A stretch of DNA of 64,000 nucleotides from Polaromonas sp. CG_9.7 (lineage in GTDB: Bacteria; Pseudomonadota; Gammaproteobacteria; Burkholderiales; Burkholderiaceae_C): the NCBI RefSeq assembly GCF_015752205.1, contig NZ_JADOVG010000005.1:124001-188000 (forward strand). The letters are read 5' to 3'. Shown here piece by piece: positions 1 to 8,296 of the stretch. The notes under the pieces were generated by a model. That model searched no databases and was not told the DNA's origin. It saw only the letters and a program-made list of their open reading frames with translations. The stretch's first letter is position 1. The number at the start of each line of letters is the position of its first letter. Position numbers and translations under genes: made by a program.

Positions 1-341
1 TGCTCGGGCTTGTAGGGAAGGCTCGCATACAGCGCCGGGCTGATGGTCAGCGGCGGCGAAGCCATCAACAAGGTGTAGCCATCGGCTGGCGAGCGGGCCA
101 CTTCAGCGGCGCCCACATTGCCGCCCGCCCCGGGTTTGTTGTCGATGACCACCGCTTGCCCGAGTTCCTGCGCCAGCCGGGAGCCGACGAGACGCGCCAT
201 GTTGTCGATCAACCCACCTGGCGGAAAAGGCACGACCAAACGAATTGGCCGGGAAGGCCAGGTTTGTGCCATGGCAAGCTGTGGGGCGGCGAGTGCGGTG
301 CCGCTCCACACAATGGCCTGTCGCCGCGTGATGGGTTTCAT
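1..341 (-). CDS. Bug/TctC-family solute receptor, N-terminal part (cut by window edge)
   Basis: This is the first 113 residues of a periplasmic tripartite tricarboxylate transporter receptor; the rest lies beyond base 1. The protein starts MKPITRRQAIV with a twin-arginine-like pair and a signal peptide ending near AMAQ. It then shows the Bug-family motif VVPFPPGG at about residues 37-44, followed by NKPGAGGNVGA and PADGYTLL, which shape the carboxylate-binding cleft in this family. Most Bug receptors are orphan binding proteins for carboxylates; no TctA or TctB gene is visible here. The ligand cannot be told from sequence. The nearby GntR/FCD regulator, on the same strand 461 bases upstream, may control it. 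Confidence 0.85.
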   Translation of the reverse strand, partial: MKPITRRQAIVWSGTALAAPQLAMAQTWPSRPIRLVVPFPPGGLIDNMARLVGSRLAQELGQAVVIDNKPGAGGNVGAAEVARSPADGYTLLMASPPLTISPALYASLPYKPE

Positions 342-802
342 GATTTTCTCCAGGTATTAAAAAAGGCCGCTGCGAGAACGGTGTGCAGATGCACGCGAAC
401 AACGAACACTCAAGATAAAAATTTCGTTTTTCATGGCTTGCCTGTTGGTCTCACAACAGGGGATAACTTAAATTTCAGCCAATATTTATATGGTCATCCT
501 ACAACTTTTTGGTGGTTTGCTCATCCTTGTTTACCCTGAGCATTTTGCAAACCCTCACTGATCTGGCTGAACATGCCGCGCCAGCAGGGTTCAAACGGGT
601 TCTATAAAACCATGATCAGACGGAGCGTCGAGCGGTGCTGCAAGTGGATGTAGCGGCAAATATGCGTGCCAGGGCGCATCGCGTCTTTGGGGAGTTCACA
701 CGGTATGAAAATCGTCTGATCGAATGCTGAGGCTTCAATTTTTCACACCGCCGTGTGCCGGCGAGGGATGCGAAACAAGCGTCCATGCACTGGGTGCGAG
801 GC
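342..802. other. Intergenic region without a recognised gene
   Basis: This 461-base stretch separates the Bug receptor start from the end of the GntR/FCD gene. The part at about 400-540 is AT-rich compared with the neighbours and probably holds the receptor promoter. Two perfect 9-base inverted copies, GATCAGACG (614-622) and CGTCTGATC (713-721), flank about 90 bases. They may be separate half-sites or chance. A short open frame ending in RYENRLIEC and a stop at about 729 resembles a protein end, but I do not recognise it. Confidence 0.4.
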
Positions 803-1576
803 TTACCGCCGGGTGGCGCCGGACACCAGGGGGCTTGCCAATTGCACACCGGCCTCTTTCCAAAAGTCTGGATCGGCCTGCTCGATGCGCTCGATGGCGT
901 TGTCCATGTGCTGTGCCGCAGCCCGGCGCGCCATGGTGGGGTCGCCCGCCTCTATGGCCGCAGCGATGGCTTCGTGTTCGTCGCGAACCTGGCGGGCAAA
1001 ATCCGCTCGCCGGGCCTCGTTGGCGCGGGTCACACGCGTCACCCCGCGCAAAAACTGGCGCAGGTAATCCAGCGTGCTGATGAGAAACGGATTTTGCGCA
1101 GCATCTGCAATAGCACGGTGGTAGTTCACGTCTTCATCGGCACCGTCGCCCCCGGCCTTGACCGCCTCGTCCAGGGCCACAATCGCCTGGCGAATGCGCG
1201 CGATGTCGGTTGCATTTCGGCGTTGCGCAGCAAGCGCCGCCACCTCTGCTTCCAGTGCGCGACGCACCTCCACCATTTGAATGACAGCCTGCCTGGACGC
1301 AGCCGAGCGGGTGTCGAAATTCAGCGGCGCAAACGCAGCCTGTCGCACAAACACCCCGCTGCCCTGGCGCGACTCGACCACGCCCAGCGACTTCAGCCGC
1401 GACACCGCCTCGCGCACCACTGTGCGGCTGACCGCAAACTGCTCGACCAGCGCAGCTTCGGTCGGCAGCTTTTCACCAGCGGCCGGCCGGCCCGCGCGGA
1501 TTTCGGCAGACAGTGCCTCGGCCACCCGTTCGGACAGATGCACGCCGGGCGTGATGGAATGAAAACGTTGGGTCAT
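803..1576 (-). CDS. GntR-family transcriptional regulator, FCD (FadR-like) subfamily
   Basis: This 257-residue DNA-binding repressor or activator has an N-terminal winged helix of the GntR type at about residues 15-78, with the recognition region KLPTEAALVEQF followed by VSRTVVREAVSRL. A C-terminal all-helical FCD effector domain follows, with typical metal or carboxylate-ligand histidines in NYHRAIADAAQN and AAAQHMDNAIERI. FCD regulators usually sense small organic acids or sugar acids. It lies upstream of, and on the same strand as, the truncated Bug receptor, so carboxylate uptake is a plausible target. The ligand and operator are unknown. Confidence 0.9.
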   Translation of the reverse strand: MTQRFHSITPGVHLSERVAEALSAEIRAGRPAAGEKLPTEAALVEQFAVSRTVVREAVSRLKSLGVVESRQGSGVFVRQAAFAPLNFDTRSAASRQAVIQMVEVRRALEAEVAALAAQRRNATDIARIRQAIVALDEAVKAGGDGADEDVNYHRAIADAAQNPFLISTLDYLRQFLRGVTRVTRANEARRADFARQVRDEHEAIAAAIEAGDPTMARRAAAQHMDNAIERIEQADPDFWKEAGVQLASPLVSGATRR

Positions 1577-1620
1577 GGAATGCTGAAACTTGTCATATCA
1601 CTTTACAACATTCTTGCGCC

Positions 1621-1975
1621 ATGGCGCCGCCCTTACTGGCCGACCCGGATTTCCTCAACAATGCTGCGCAGGGACGAAGCCAGGACTAAAACATTTGTAT
1701 TGCCTGAAACGAGGCCTGACTGGACCACGTCTTGAAGGCCAGCCGGGCGGGTTGCCTGGTCAATCCACCCGATGGGCATGAAACCGAACGGGTCATCCAC
1801 ATCGCCCCGGCCAAAACGCAGGGTGGTGATGGGCGCCGGTCAGAAACCATTTCGCGAGTGTCTGGAGCTGCTGCGCGCCGCAGGCATGAAGACGCACCTG
1901 ATCGGCGGCGCCGGCGAGTTCAATGCCAAGCAGGCGAATGACCAGGAAACGCGGCTCGCGGCAGGGCTGGAGCAG
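1621..1975 (+). pseudogene. Remnant of a 2,4-dienoyl-CoA reductase-like NADH:flavin oxidoreductase
   Basis: The frame starting at 1621 reads PLLADPDFLNNAAQGRSQD, then a TAA stop (1687-1689), then NICIA, TGA, NEA, TGA, LDHVLKASRAGCLVNP. Intact FadH/Old-Yellow-type enzymes of this class have at this place RPFLADPDF, then CIACNQACLD and CLVNPRACHE, where the cysteines bind a 4Fe-4S cluster. Two cluster cysteine codons have become TGA (1705-1707 and 1717-1719). At about 1815 the frame shifts by one and continues as KRRVVMGAG, the start of the FAD-binding fold. It then jumps to AAGMKTHLIGGAGEFNAKQAN, which matches the C-terminal end of the family. The barrel N-terminus and most of the nucleotide-binding domain are gone. 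Three stops, one frameshift and a large deletion mean it cannot make an enzyme. Confidence 0.72.
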
Positions 1976-2226
1976 TCTGAGCGTCCGGCCGGCGTACTGC
2001 CAGCCAACGGCTCTGGCGGTCACCATACCCTCATCCACTTCACTGCGTAACATCAGTTACTTGATCCGGAAACTTTCTGCACGCTGGAATGCCGCTGTCC
2101 ACCGGCTCTGCGTTTAGAGTTGGCTAGCATCCGGCCGATGCCTGCCTAATTGCGCCACGGTTCTTGCCATCGATGGGCGAGCAGACAGTCTGCCGGAACG
2201 GCGTGAAACACATCGGGGTGGCGGCC

Positions 2227-3198
2227 ATGGAACTGCTTCAGCGGCTCAAGGAATCGATTGCCTGGCTTGGCGGTGCCTTGGCGGCATTGACCGCCATCTG
2301 CTATGCCACCGGCTACTACGCCTTTCATGCCCACCTGACAATGCTTGGGCTGGGCCGGGTGGTGGACTTCAAGCACGAGGACATGCTGCTGGAGGGCGCA
2401 CGCTTCTTTTTCGCCGTCACCGCCCACCTGCTGCAGATGGTGCTGGCCCTGGGCGCCGGCGGCGTCGGCGTGCTGGTGCTGCTGGCGCTTCTGGGTGAAA
2501 TCGGACCGCTGGCCCGAGGTGGGCGGCGTGCGGGCGAATGGCTGGCCCAACGGCGCGCCGCGCTGGCTGCGGCGCGTCCGGCGCTCAAGGGCACGCTGCT
2601 TCTGACGGCGCTGGTGGTCTTGCTGATTGCGCATACCGACCGCTTTTTCTACCCGCTTTTGGCGCTGGGGCGCATTGACAGCCTGCTGTTTCGCAGCGGC
2701 GTGCAGGCCGCAGCAGACTGCCGGGCCTTGATTCCGGTGGCCGGCAGTGGATTGCCTCCGGATGTGGCGGCTTCGCTCCTGATGCAGGGCGAGCGCTGCA
2801 ATGTGTTCCTGCTGGCCGAGTTCAGGCGTCTGCTCGACGGCTACCTGGTGCTGCTGATCGCCATAGGCGCGTCGTTTTCCTTCACTGCGGCCATCCGGCC
2901 CGAGATGCTGGCGCGGGCCTGCCGGCTGGTGCTGGCCGTCTATGGCATGGTCTATACGCTCTTGCTGCCGGTGGCTTTCGGCATCCTGGTGCGGGCGGCG
3001 GTCTATCCGCTGGCCAGCCTTGAATTCAGGGACGGTGCGCTGGCCAGCGGCAACCTCATGACGCGCAACGACAAAAACCTGCTGCTGTGGCTGCCTGCCG
3101 AGCGAAAGGCCGTGTGGTACCCGAGCGAGACGATTGCACGGCTCCAGGTGACGGGCCAGACCAACCTGTTTTTAATCCCGGAAGGAGGCGCCAGATGA
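2227..3198 (+). CDS. Predicted integral membrane protein of unknown function
   Basis: This is a 323-residue protein that I do not recognise. Hydrophobic stretches suggest about five membrane segments: near residues 10-32, 62-95, 125-155, 210-235 and 245-275. The C-terminal ~60 residues are more polar and could face the periplasm or cytoplasm. The ATG at 2227 is preferred because a purine-rich GGGGTGG lies just upstream; in-frame starts at 2164 (TTG) and 2173 would add up to 21 residues. Its stop overlaps the start of the following FecR-like lipoprotein gene by the bases ATGA, so the two are translationally coupled and probably work together at the envelope. Confidence 0.7.
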   Translation: MELLQRLKESIAWLGGALAALTAICYATGYYAFHAHLTMLGLGRVVDFKHEDMLLEGARFFFAVTAHLLQMVLALGAGGVGVLVLLALLGEIGPLARGGRRAGEWLAQRRAALAAARPALKGTLLLTALVVLLIAHTDRFFYPLLALGRIDSLLFRSGVQAAADCRALIPVAGSGLPPDVAASLLMQGERCNVFLLAEFRRLLDGYLVLLIAIGASFSFTAAIRPEMLARACRLVLAVYGMVYTLLLPVAFGILVRAAVYPLASLEFRDGALASGNLMTRNDKNLLLWLPAERKAVWYPSETIARLQVTGQTNLFLIPEGGAR

Positions 3199-3947
3199 CC
3201 CTGAACCGTATTCTCTATCCGTCCAGCCGCTTCGGGCTGGTCTTGCTGCTTGCGCTGCTGCCGGCATGCGCTCCCCTGCCGCCAGCCCCTGCGCCCGTTC
3301 CCGCCAGCCAGGGGCAGGCACCCGTGCTGCGCCCGGTCGGCCGCATCACCTTCATCGAGGGACCGAATGCGTTTGTCGACCGGGGCAACCATGGCGCCGG
3401 GCAGCCCGCCCAATTGGGCCAGGCGCTGCTGGCCGGCGACCGCTTTTATACCGGCCCGGGAACGCGCATGAAGATCGATTTCTGGAACGGCGGCTATATC
3501 GAAATCGACGAAAACACCGACCCCAGCCTGTTCCAGGACCTGAACTGCCTGGTCGTCAGCCTGTTTCGCAGCGGCCGGATTTTTATCGACAAGTCCAATG
3601 CCTGCGTGGAATCGCTGGGCACCAAAAGCCAGCAGTTCAGCAAGGTGGCTTATTCCGTAATGCCGGCGGGCGCCTACCTTCAGATCACCGTGGTCGAGGG
3701 CGAGGCCCGCACCCTGGAACCCGCGCCGGCCACGGTCCCGGCGGGGTGGCGCATCGACCTGACGGGTCGCGGCCTGCTGGGCGACGGCCGCGCCTACCGG
3801 GTGCCAGAGGAAGCCATCCGCCAGTCCATCGGCTGGACGCAGTACTACCGCAATCGCATCCGCAGCACGCCGGCGCCTGAATTCCCGCCGTTCAGGTTTC
3901 CCCGTCCGCAGTATCCAACGCCCCAGGTGCCGCGCAGGCCAGGATGA
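3195..3947 (+). CDS. Putative lipoprotein with a FecR-like domain
   Basis: This 250-residue protein has a strong ribosome binding site (AAGGAGG at 3182-3188) just before the ATG at 3195. The N-terminus carries a lipoprotein signal with the lipobox LLPAC, giving an acylated Cys at about residue 25, followed by a Pro/Ala-rich linker. Residues about 45-115 resemble a FecR fold: a start VGRITFIEG, then AGDRFYTGPGTRMKIDF, the usual region where a threshold-like GD-T pattern precedes beta strands. The C-terminus is proline-rich. FecR-like domains in lipoproteins are thought to mediate envelope protein contacts. It is coupled to the upstream membrane protein. Function is unknown. Confidence 0.75.
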   Translation: MTLNRILYPSSRFGLVLLLALLPACAPLPPAPAPVPASQGQAPVLRPVGRITFIEGPNAFVDRGNHGAGQPAQLGQALLAGDRFYTGPGTRMKIDFWNGGYIEIDENTDPSLFQDLNCLVVSLFRSGRIFIDKSNACVESLGTKSQQFSKVAYSVMPAGAYLQITVVEGEARTLEPAPATVPAGWRIDLTGRGLLGDGRAYRVPEEAIRQSIGWTQYYRNRIRSTPAPEFPPFRFPRPQYPTPQVPRRPG

Positions 3948-3956
3948 ATATAAAAA

Positions 3957-3971
3957 TACAAAATTAATAGC
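3957..3971 (+). repeat. Copy of the GCTAC/ATAGC dispersed repeat (short)
   Basis: TACAAAATTAATAGC lies in the 83-base gap between two convergent genes. The same 15 bases occur, on the other strand, in the signal-peptide region of the DUF1775 gene near 56300. Confidence 0.55.
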
Positions 3972-4030
3972 AAACTATGCTCGCAGTACATGCGCAAAGT
4001 GCCATTTACTTCATAAATATCCAGGCGTTT

Positions 4031-4999
4031 TCAGTCCAGCTTGATGCTGGCCTGCTCGACGACCTTTGCCCAACGGGCTTTTTCGCGGTTGAAGAATTCG
4101 TCCTGCTGCACCGGCGCCATGGTCACCACCTCGGCCCCCTGCCCCGCCAGCTTGGCGCGGATGTCGGGATGGCGGATGACCTTGATCAGTTCGCTGTTGA
4201 GGCGGTTCAGGATCGCGGGCGGCGTGCCGTTGGCTACCAGCATGCCCTGCCAGGTGCCAGACTCGAAACCGGTCAACCCCTGTTCGGCCAGCGTCGGTAC
4301 ATCGCCAATCAAGGGCATGCGGCTGCTTTTGGAAACGCCCAATATCTTGAGCTTGCCGCTTTGCACAAACGGCAGGGTTGCCAGCATGCCGTTCATCAAA
4401 ATCTGGGTCTGGCCGGCAATCGTGTCGGTGATGGCCTGCGAGCCGCCCTTGTAAGGGATGTATTGCCATGTGGCGCCGCTGGCACGCTCGACCGCCACGC
4501 CGGCCAGGTGCGGCGCACTGCCCATGGCGGTGACGGCAAAGTTCAGCTCGGTTTTCTTCGACAGCGCCACCAGCTCCTTCAGGTTGCTGGCCGGCACTGA
4601 CGGATGCACCACCAGCAGGTGCGGCGAATAGGCCAGCATGGTCACGCCGCGCAGGTCTTTGGACGGATCGAAAGGCAGCTTGGTGTACACGGACGGGCTG
4701 ATGGCCAGCGCGCCGGTGTCGCACAACAGCAGCGTGTAGCCGTCAGGGGCCGACTTGGCGACGTAATCGGCGCCCAGGTTGCCATTTGCGCCGGCCTTGT
4801 TTTCCACGATGACGGACTGCTTGAGCGCTTCGGACAGGGGCTGGGCAATCGACCGGGCAATGATGTCGGACGAACCGCCTGGCGGGTAAGGCACCACGAT
4901 GCGGATCGGTTTGACGGGCCAGTTGGCTGGCTGCGCGTTGGCGGCGCCCAGGCCAAGGGCCAGTGAAGCGCCTAAAAGATCACGTCGATTGAGGGTCAT
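4031..4999 (-). CDS. Bug/TctC-family periplasmic solute receptor
   Basis: This is a full-length (322 residues) tripartite tricarboxylate receptor. The twin-arginine-like signal NRRDLLGASLALG ends near ANAQ at residue 23. The family signature IRIVVPYPPGGSSD is at residues 33-46, followed by NKAGANGNLGADYVAKSAPDGYT. A good ribosome site (AAGGAGA) precedes the ATG. It stands last in a same-strand gene run that begins with kdgD and contains garD, a semialdehyde dehydrogenase, garL and garR. A hexarate or hexuronate ligand is therefore plausible, but no cognate TctAB membrane genes are present. Confidence 0.92.
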   Translation of the reverse strand: MTLNRRDLLGASLALGLGAANAQPANWPVKPIRIVVPYPPGGSSDIIARSIAQPLSEALKQSVIVENKAGANGNLGADYVAKSAPDGYTLLLCDTGALAISPSVYTKLPFDPSKDLRGVTMLAYSPHLLVVHPSVPASNLKELVALSKKTELNFAVTAMGSAPHLAGVAVERASGATWQYIPYKGGSQAITDTIAGQTQILMNGMLATLPFVQSGKLKILGVSKSSRMPLIGDVPTLAEQGLTGFESGTWQGMLVANGTPPAILNRLNSELIKVIRHPDIRAKLAGQGAEVVTMAPVQQDEFFNREKARWAKVVEQASIKLD

Positions 5000-5036
5000 G
5001 TCTGTCTCCTTGAACAGTGTGGAAGCAGCGGCTGGC

Positions 5037-5918
5037 TCAGGCCACCGTGTGGTTGGCCATGATTTCCAGGCTGCGCACCAGTGCGGAATGGTCCAGGTCC
5101 TGCAGGCCGTTGGCAGCGCACACCTGCATCAGTTGCGCCGCGCCGGCGGTTTGCGGCAGCGCCACACCCAGCGTTTTGGCACCGGCCAGCGCCAGCCCCA
5201 AGTCCTTCTGGTGCAGGCCGATGCGAAAGCCCGGATTGAAGGTCCGCTTGATCATGCGTTCGCCATGCACTTCCAGGATGCGCGACGCGGCAAAACCGCC
5301 CATCAGCGCCTGGCGCACCTTGGCCGGATCAGCGCCGGCCTTGCTGGCGAACAGCAGCGCTTCGCCGACGGCGGCAATGTTCAGCGCCACGATGATCTGG
5401 TTGGCGACCTTGCAGGTCTGGCCGTCGCCGTTGCCGCCGACCAGCGTGATGTTCTTGCCCATCAGTTCGAACAGCGGCTTGACCAGCTCGAACGTTGCAT
5501 CGGGACCGCCGACCATGATGGTCAGGCTGCCGGCCTTGGCGCCGACTTCGCCGCCCGACACCGGCGCATCGAGGTAATCGCAGCCGAGCGCATTGATTTT
5601 TTCAGCGAACTCCTTGGTGTCCATCGGCGAAATGGAACTCATGTCCACGACGGTCTTGCCCTGGCTCAGGCCGCTGGCCACGCCCTCGCCTTCGAACAGC
5701 ACCTTGGCCACATCGGGCGTGTCGGGCAGCATCAAAAAAATGATATTGGCTTTTTCAGCGACTTCCCTGGCCGAATCGCAGGCCGTGGCCTGGCCGGTCA
5801 GCAGGTCCGCGGGAACGTTGCTTCGGGTGTTGAGGAACACTTCATGCCCCGCAGCGATCAGGTGGGCGGCCATTGGCGCGCCCATAATGCCGAGGCCGAT
5901 AAATCCAAGCTTGCTCAT
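5037..5918 (-). CDS. garR: 2-hydroxy-3-oxopropionate (tartronate semialdehyde) reductase
   Basis: This 293-residue enzyme reduces tartronate semialdehyde to D-glycerate with NAD(P)H in the cytoplasm. It belongs to the beta-hydroxyacid dehydrogenase family. The Rossmann motif GLGIMG is at residues 8-13, the substrate-binding DAPVSGGEVGAKAG at 118-130, and the catalytic lysine is K170 in TCKVANQIIVALN. Length matches E. coli GarR/GlxR. It follows garL, which makes tartronate semialdehyde plus pyruvate, with a gap of 39 bases, so the pair complete the aldolase branch of 5-keto-4-deoxyglucarate breakdown. Confidence 0.93.
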   Translation of the reverse strand: MSKLGFIGLGIMGAPMAAHLIAAGHEVFLNTRSNVPADLLTGQATACDSAREVAEKANIIFLMLPDTPDVAKVLFEGEGVASGLSQGKTVVDMSSISPMDTKEFAEKINALGCDYLDAPVSGGEVGAKAGSLTIMVGGPDATFELVKPLFELMGKNITLVGGNGDGQTCKVANQIIVALNIAAVGEALLFASKAGADPAKVRQALMGGFAASRILEVHGERMIKRTFNPGFRIGLHQKDLGLALAGAKTLGVALPQTAGAAQLMQVCAANGLQDLDHSALVRSLEIMANHTVA

Positions 5919-5957
5919 TTTTTTGCTCCAGTCAAAAAGAAATTGAAAATGTGGGAA

Positions 5958-6740
5958 TCAGCTGCGGTAGCGTTCGCACAGGGCCTGCGTGGCCGAACGG
6001 AAGGCGCCCAGGTCGCTGCCGACGCCGACAAAGGTCGCGCCCATCGCCAGGTAGCGGCGGGCGTCCGCCTCGACCGGCGCCAAAATGCCTGAAGGTTTGC
6101 CGCAGGCCTTGGCATCGGCAAACACGGCGGCAATCACAGCCTGCACGTCAGGATGTCCGGAGTTGCCCAGGTGGCCCATGCCGGCGGCCAGGTCGGACGG
6201 TCCGACAAAAATGCAGTCCACGCCGTCGATGGCGGCAATCTCGCGCGCCGCCGCCACGCCGGCATGGCTTTCGATTTGCACCATGACGCAGATATGCTCG
6301 TTCACCGACTTGAAGTAATCAGGCACCGTGCCGTAGCGGTTGCTGCGCTGCGACACCGACACGCCACGAATGCCCTGCGGCGGGTAACGCGTGGCAGCCA
6401 CCGCGCGCCGCGCCTCGTCGGCGCTTTCGACAAACGGAATCAGGAAGTTGTAGAAACCCGCGTCCAGCAGGCGCTTGATTTCCACCGCGTCGTTGCAGGT
6501 CGGCCGCACCACCGGCGCGCTGACGCTGTCTTTTAGCGCCATCAATTGCGGAATAAAGGTCGTCACGTCGTTGGGCGAATGCTCGCCGTCGAGCAATATC
6601 CAGTCAAAACCGGCCACGCCCAGCACTTCGGTGGTGATGGCATTGGAGAGCGACGACCAGCAGCCGATCAGCTTTTTGCCAGCCAGCAGGTCCCGCTTGA
6701 GGCTATTGGGAAAACTTTGGTAAGCGCTCGCTTGTGTCAT
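5958..6740 (-). CDS. garL: 5-keto-4-deoxy-D-glucarate aldolase
   Basis: This 260-residue class II aldolase of the HpcH/HpaI family cleaves 5-keto-4-deoxyglucarate to pyruvate and tartronate semialdehyde. The catalytic histidine is H54 in [10 protein letters not shown]. Metal ligands are expected in [10 protein letters not shown] (Glu) and [13 protein letters not shown] (Asp). [18 protein letters not shown] is the standard barrel segment. Length and motifs agree well with E. coli GarL. The gene has a strong AAGGAGA ribosome site and lies between the semialdehyde dehydrogenase and garR in the hexarate operon. Confidence 0.93.
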   Translation of the reverse strand: MTQASAYQSFPNSLKRDLLAGKKLIGCWSSLSNAITTEVLGVAGFDWILLDGEHSPNDVTTFIPQLMALKDSVSAPVVRPTCNDAVEIKRLLDAGFYNFLIPFVESADEARRAVAATRYPPQGIRGVSVSQRSNRYGTVPDYFKSVNEHICVMVQIESHAGVAAAREIAAIDGVDCIFVGPSDLAAGMGHLGNSGHPDVQAVIAAVFADAKACGKPSGILAPVEADARRYLAMGATFVGVGSDLGAFRSATQALCERYRS

Positions 6741-6816
6741 GGAAGGTCTCCTTTTTCAGCCTGCCGGTTTTCACGGCCGGGCCGTTGACGAATCGATGGG
6801 CCGGTTGCGTTGCGCC

Positions 6817-8256
6817 TCACGCCAGCGTGTAGGCGGTCTTGACGACGGTGTAAAACTCCTGCGCATAGCGGCCCTGCTCGCGCGGCCCGTAGCTCGAACC
6901 CTTGCGGCCGCCAAACGGCACGTGGTAGTCCACGCCGGCGGTCGGCAGGTTGACCATCACCATGCCGGCCTGGCTGTGGCGTTTGAAATGCGTGGCGTAT
7001 TTCAGGCTGGTGGTGGCGACGCCGGCGGCCAGGCCAAACGGCGTGTTATTGGCTTCAAACAGCGCTTCGTCGTAACCCTTGACGCGGATGATGCTGGCGA
7101 CCGGGCCGAACACTTCCTCGCGGTTGATGCGCATATCTGCCGTGGTGTCGGTCAGCAGCGCCGGCGCCATGAAGAAGCCGTCGGTGGCCAGCTTCAGGCG
7201 CTCGCCGCCGGCCAGCAGCACCGCGCCTTCCTTCTGGCCGATGTCCACATAAGACAAATCCTGCTCCAGCTGCGCCAGCGACGACACCGGGCCGATGTCG
7301 ATGCCGGCGGCCAGCGCGTCGCCGACCTTGAGCGTCGCCATGCGCGCCTTCATCGCCAGGGCGAATTTCGGGTAGATGCCTTCGGTGACGATCAGCCGGC
7401 TCGACGCGGTGCAGCGCTGGCCGGTCGAGAAGAACGCGCTTTGCACGCTGAGTTCCACCGCTTGCGCCAAGTCGGCATCGTCCAGGATGACCTGCGGGTT
7501 CTTGCCGCCCATTTCCAGTTGGACTTTTTTCAGGTTGACCGCGCATTGCTGGGCAATGCGGGCGCCTACAGATTGCGAGCCAGTGAAGCTGATGGCGTCC
7601 ACGCCGGTGTGGTTGACCAGCGGGTCGCCGATCACGCTGCCCCGGCCCATGACCAGGTTGAACACACCGGCCGGAATGCCGCTGCGGCTGATGATCTCTG
7701 CCAGCGCCCAGGCGCAGCCCGGCACCAGGTCGGCGGGCTTCATCACCACGCAGTTGCCATAGGCCAGCGCGGGGGCGATCTTCCATGCGGGAATCGCAAT
7801 CGGGAAGTTCCACGGCGTGATGATGCCGACCACGCCAACGGGTTCACGGGTGATTTCAACGCCGATGCCGGGGCGCACCGAGGGCACGACCTCGCCGGTC
7901 AGGCGCAGGCATTCGCCGGCGAAGAACTTGAAAATGTTGCCGGCTCTGGCGGCTTCGCCAATGCCTTCAGCCTTGGTCTTGCCTTCTTCCCTGGCCAGCA
8001 ACGTACCGAGTTCCTCGCGGCGCGCCAGGATCTCGGTGCCGATCTTGTCGAGCGCGTCGGCCCGGGCCTGGATGCTGGACACGGACCAGTCGGGAAAGGC
8101 GGCGCGGGCGGCCTGCACGGCGGCGTCGAGCTGCCCGGCGCTGGCCTGGGTGTACTCGCCAATCACATCGGAAAGGTCCGATGGGTTGATATTGAGCGAA
8201 TAGCCGGTGCCGGCCAGCCACTGGCCGGCTATCAGGTTGTCGTGTTTCTGGGTCAT
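6817..8256 (-). CDS. Alpha-ketoglutaric semialdehyde dehydrogenase (NAD(P)+-dependent)
   Basis: This is a 479-residue aldehyde dehydrogenase. The catalytic residues are N150 (TPWNF), K173 (MKPAD), general base E248 (QLEMGGKNP) and nucleophile C282 (STGQRCTASSR). Aldehyde dehydrogenases next to kdgD and garD oxidise 2,5-dioxopentanoate to 2-oxoglutarate, so this substrate is inferred from context. The family alone would also allow other semialdehydes. It is downstream of garD and upstream of garL in the same operon, with gaps of 40 and 76 bases. Confidence 0.88.
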   Translation of the reverse strand: MTQKHDNLIAGQWLAGTGYSLNINPSDLSDVIGEYTQASAGQLDAAVQAARAAFPDWSVSSIQARADALDKIGTEILARREELGTLLAREEGKTKAEGIGEAARAGNIFKFFAGECLRLTGEVVPSVRPGIGVEITREPVGVVGIITPWNFPIAIPAWKIAPALAYGNCVVMKPADLVPGCAWALAEIISRSGIPAGVFNLVMGRGSVIGDPLVNHTGVDAISFTGSQSVGARIAQQCAVNLKKVQLEMGGKNPQVILDDADLAQAVELSVQSAFFSTGQRCTASSRLIVTEGIYPKFALAMKARMATLKVGDALAAGIDIGPVSSLAQLEQDLSYVDIGQKEGAVLLAGGERLKLATDGFFMAPALLTDTTADMRINREEVFGPVASIIRVKGYDEALFEANNTPFGLAAGVATTSLKYATHFKRHSQAGMVMVNLPTAGVDYHVPFGGRKGSSYGPREQGRYAQEFYTVVKTAYTLA

Positions 8257-8296
8257 TTCGTAATCCTTGAAGTTTGTTGTTGGGTTGTTGTTCTGG

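Noticed and set aside
614-721. GntR operator made of GATCAGACG and CGTCTGATC
   Set aside because: The halves are about 90 bases apart, too far for a single dimer site; chance cannot be excluded.
1705-1719. Selenocysteine at in-frame TGA codons in the flavin oxidoreductase remnant
   Set aside because: A TAA stop at 1687, a frameshift near 1815 and loss of most domains show a pseudogene. Cys codons are one change from TGA.
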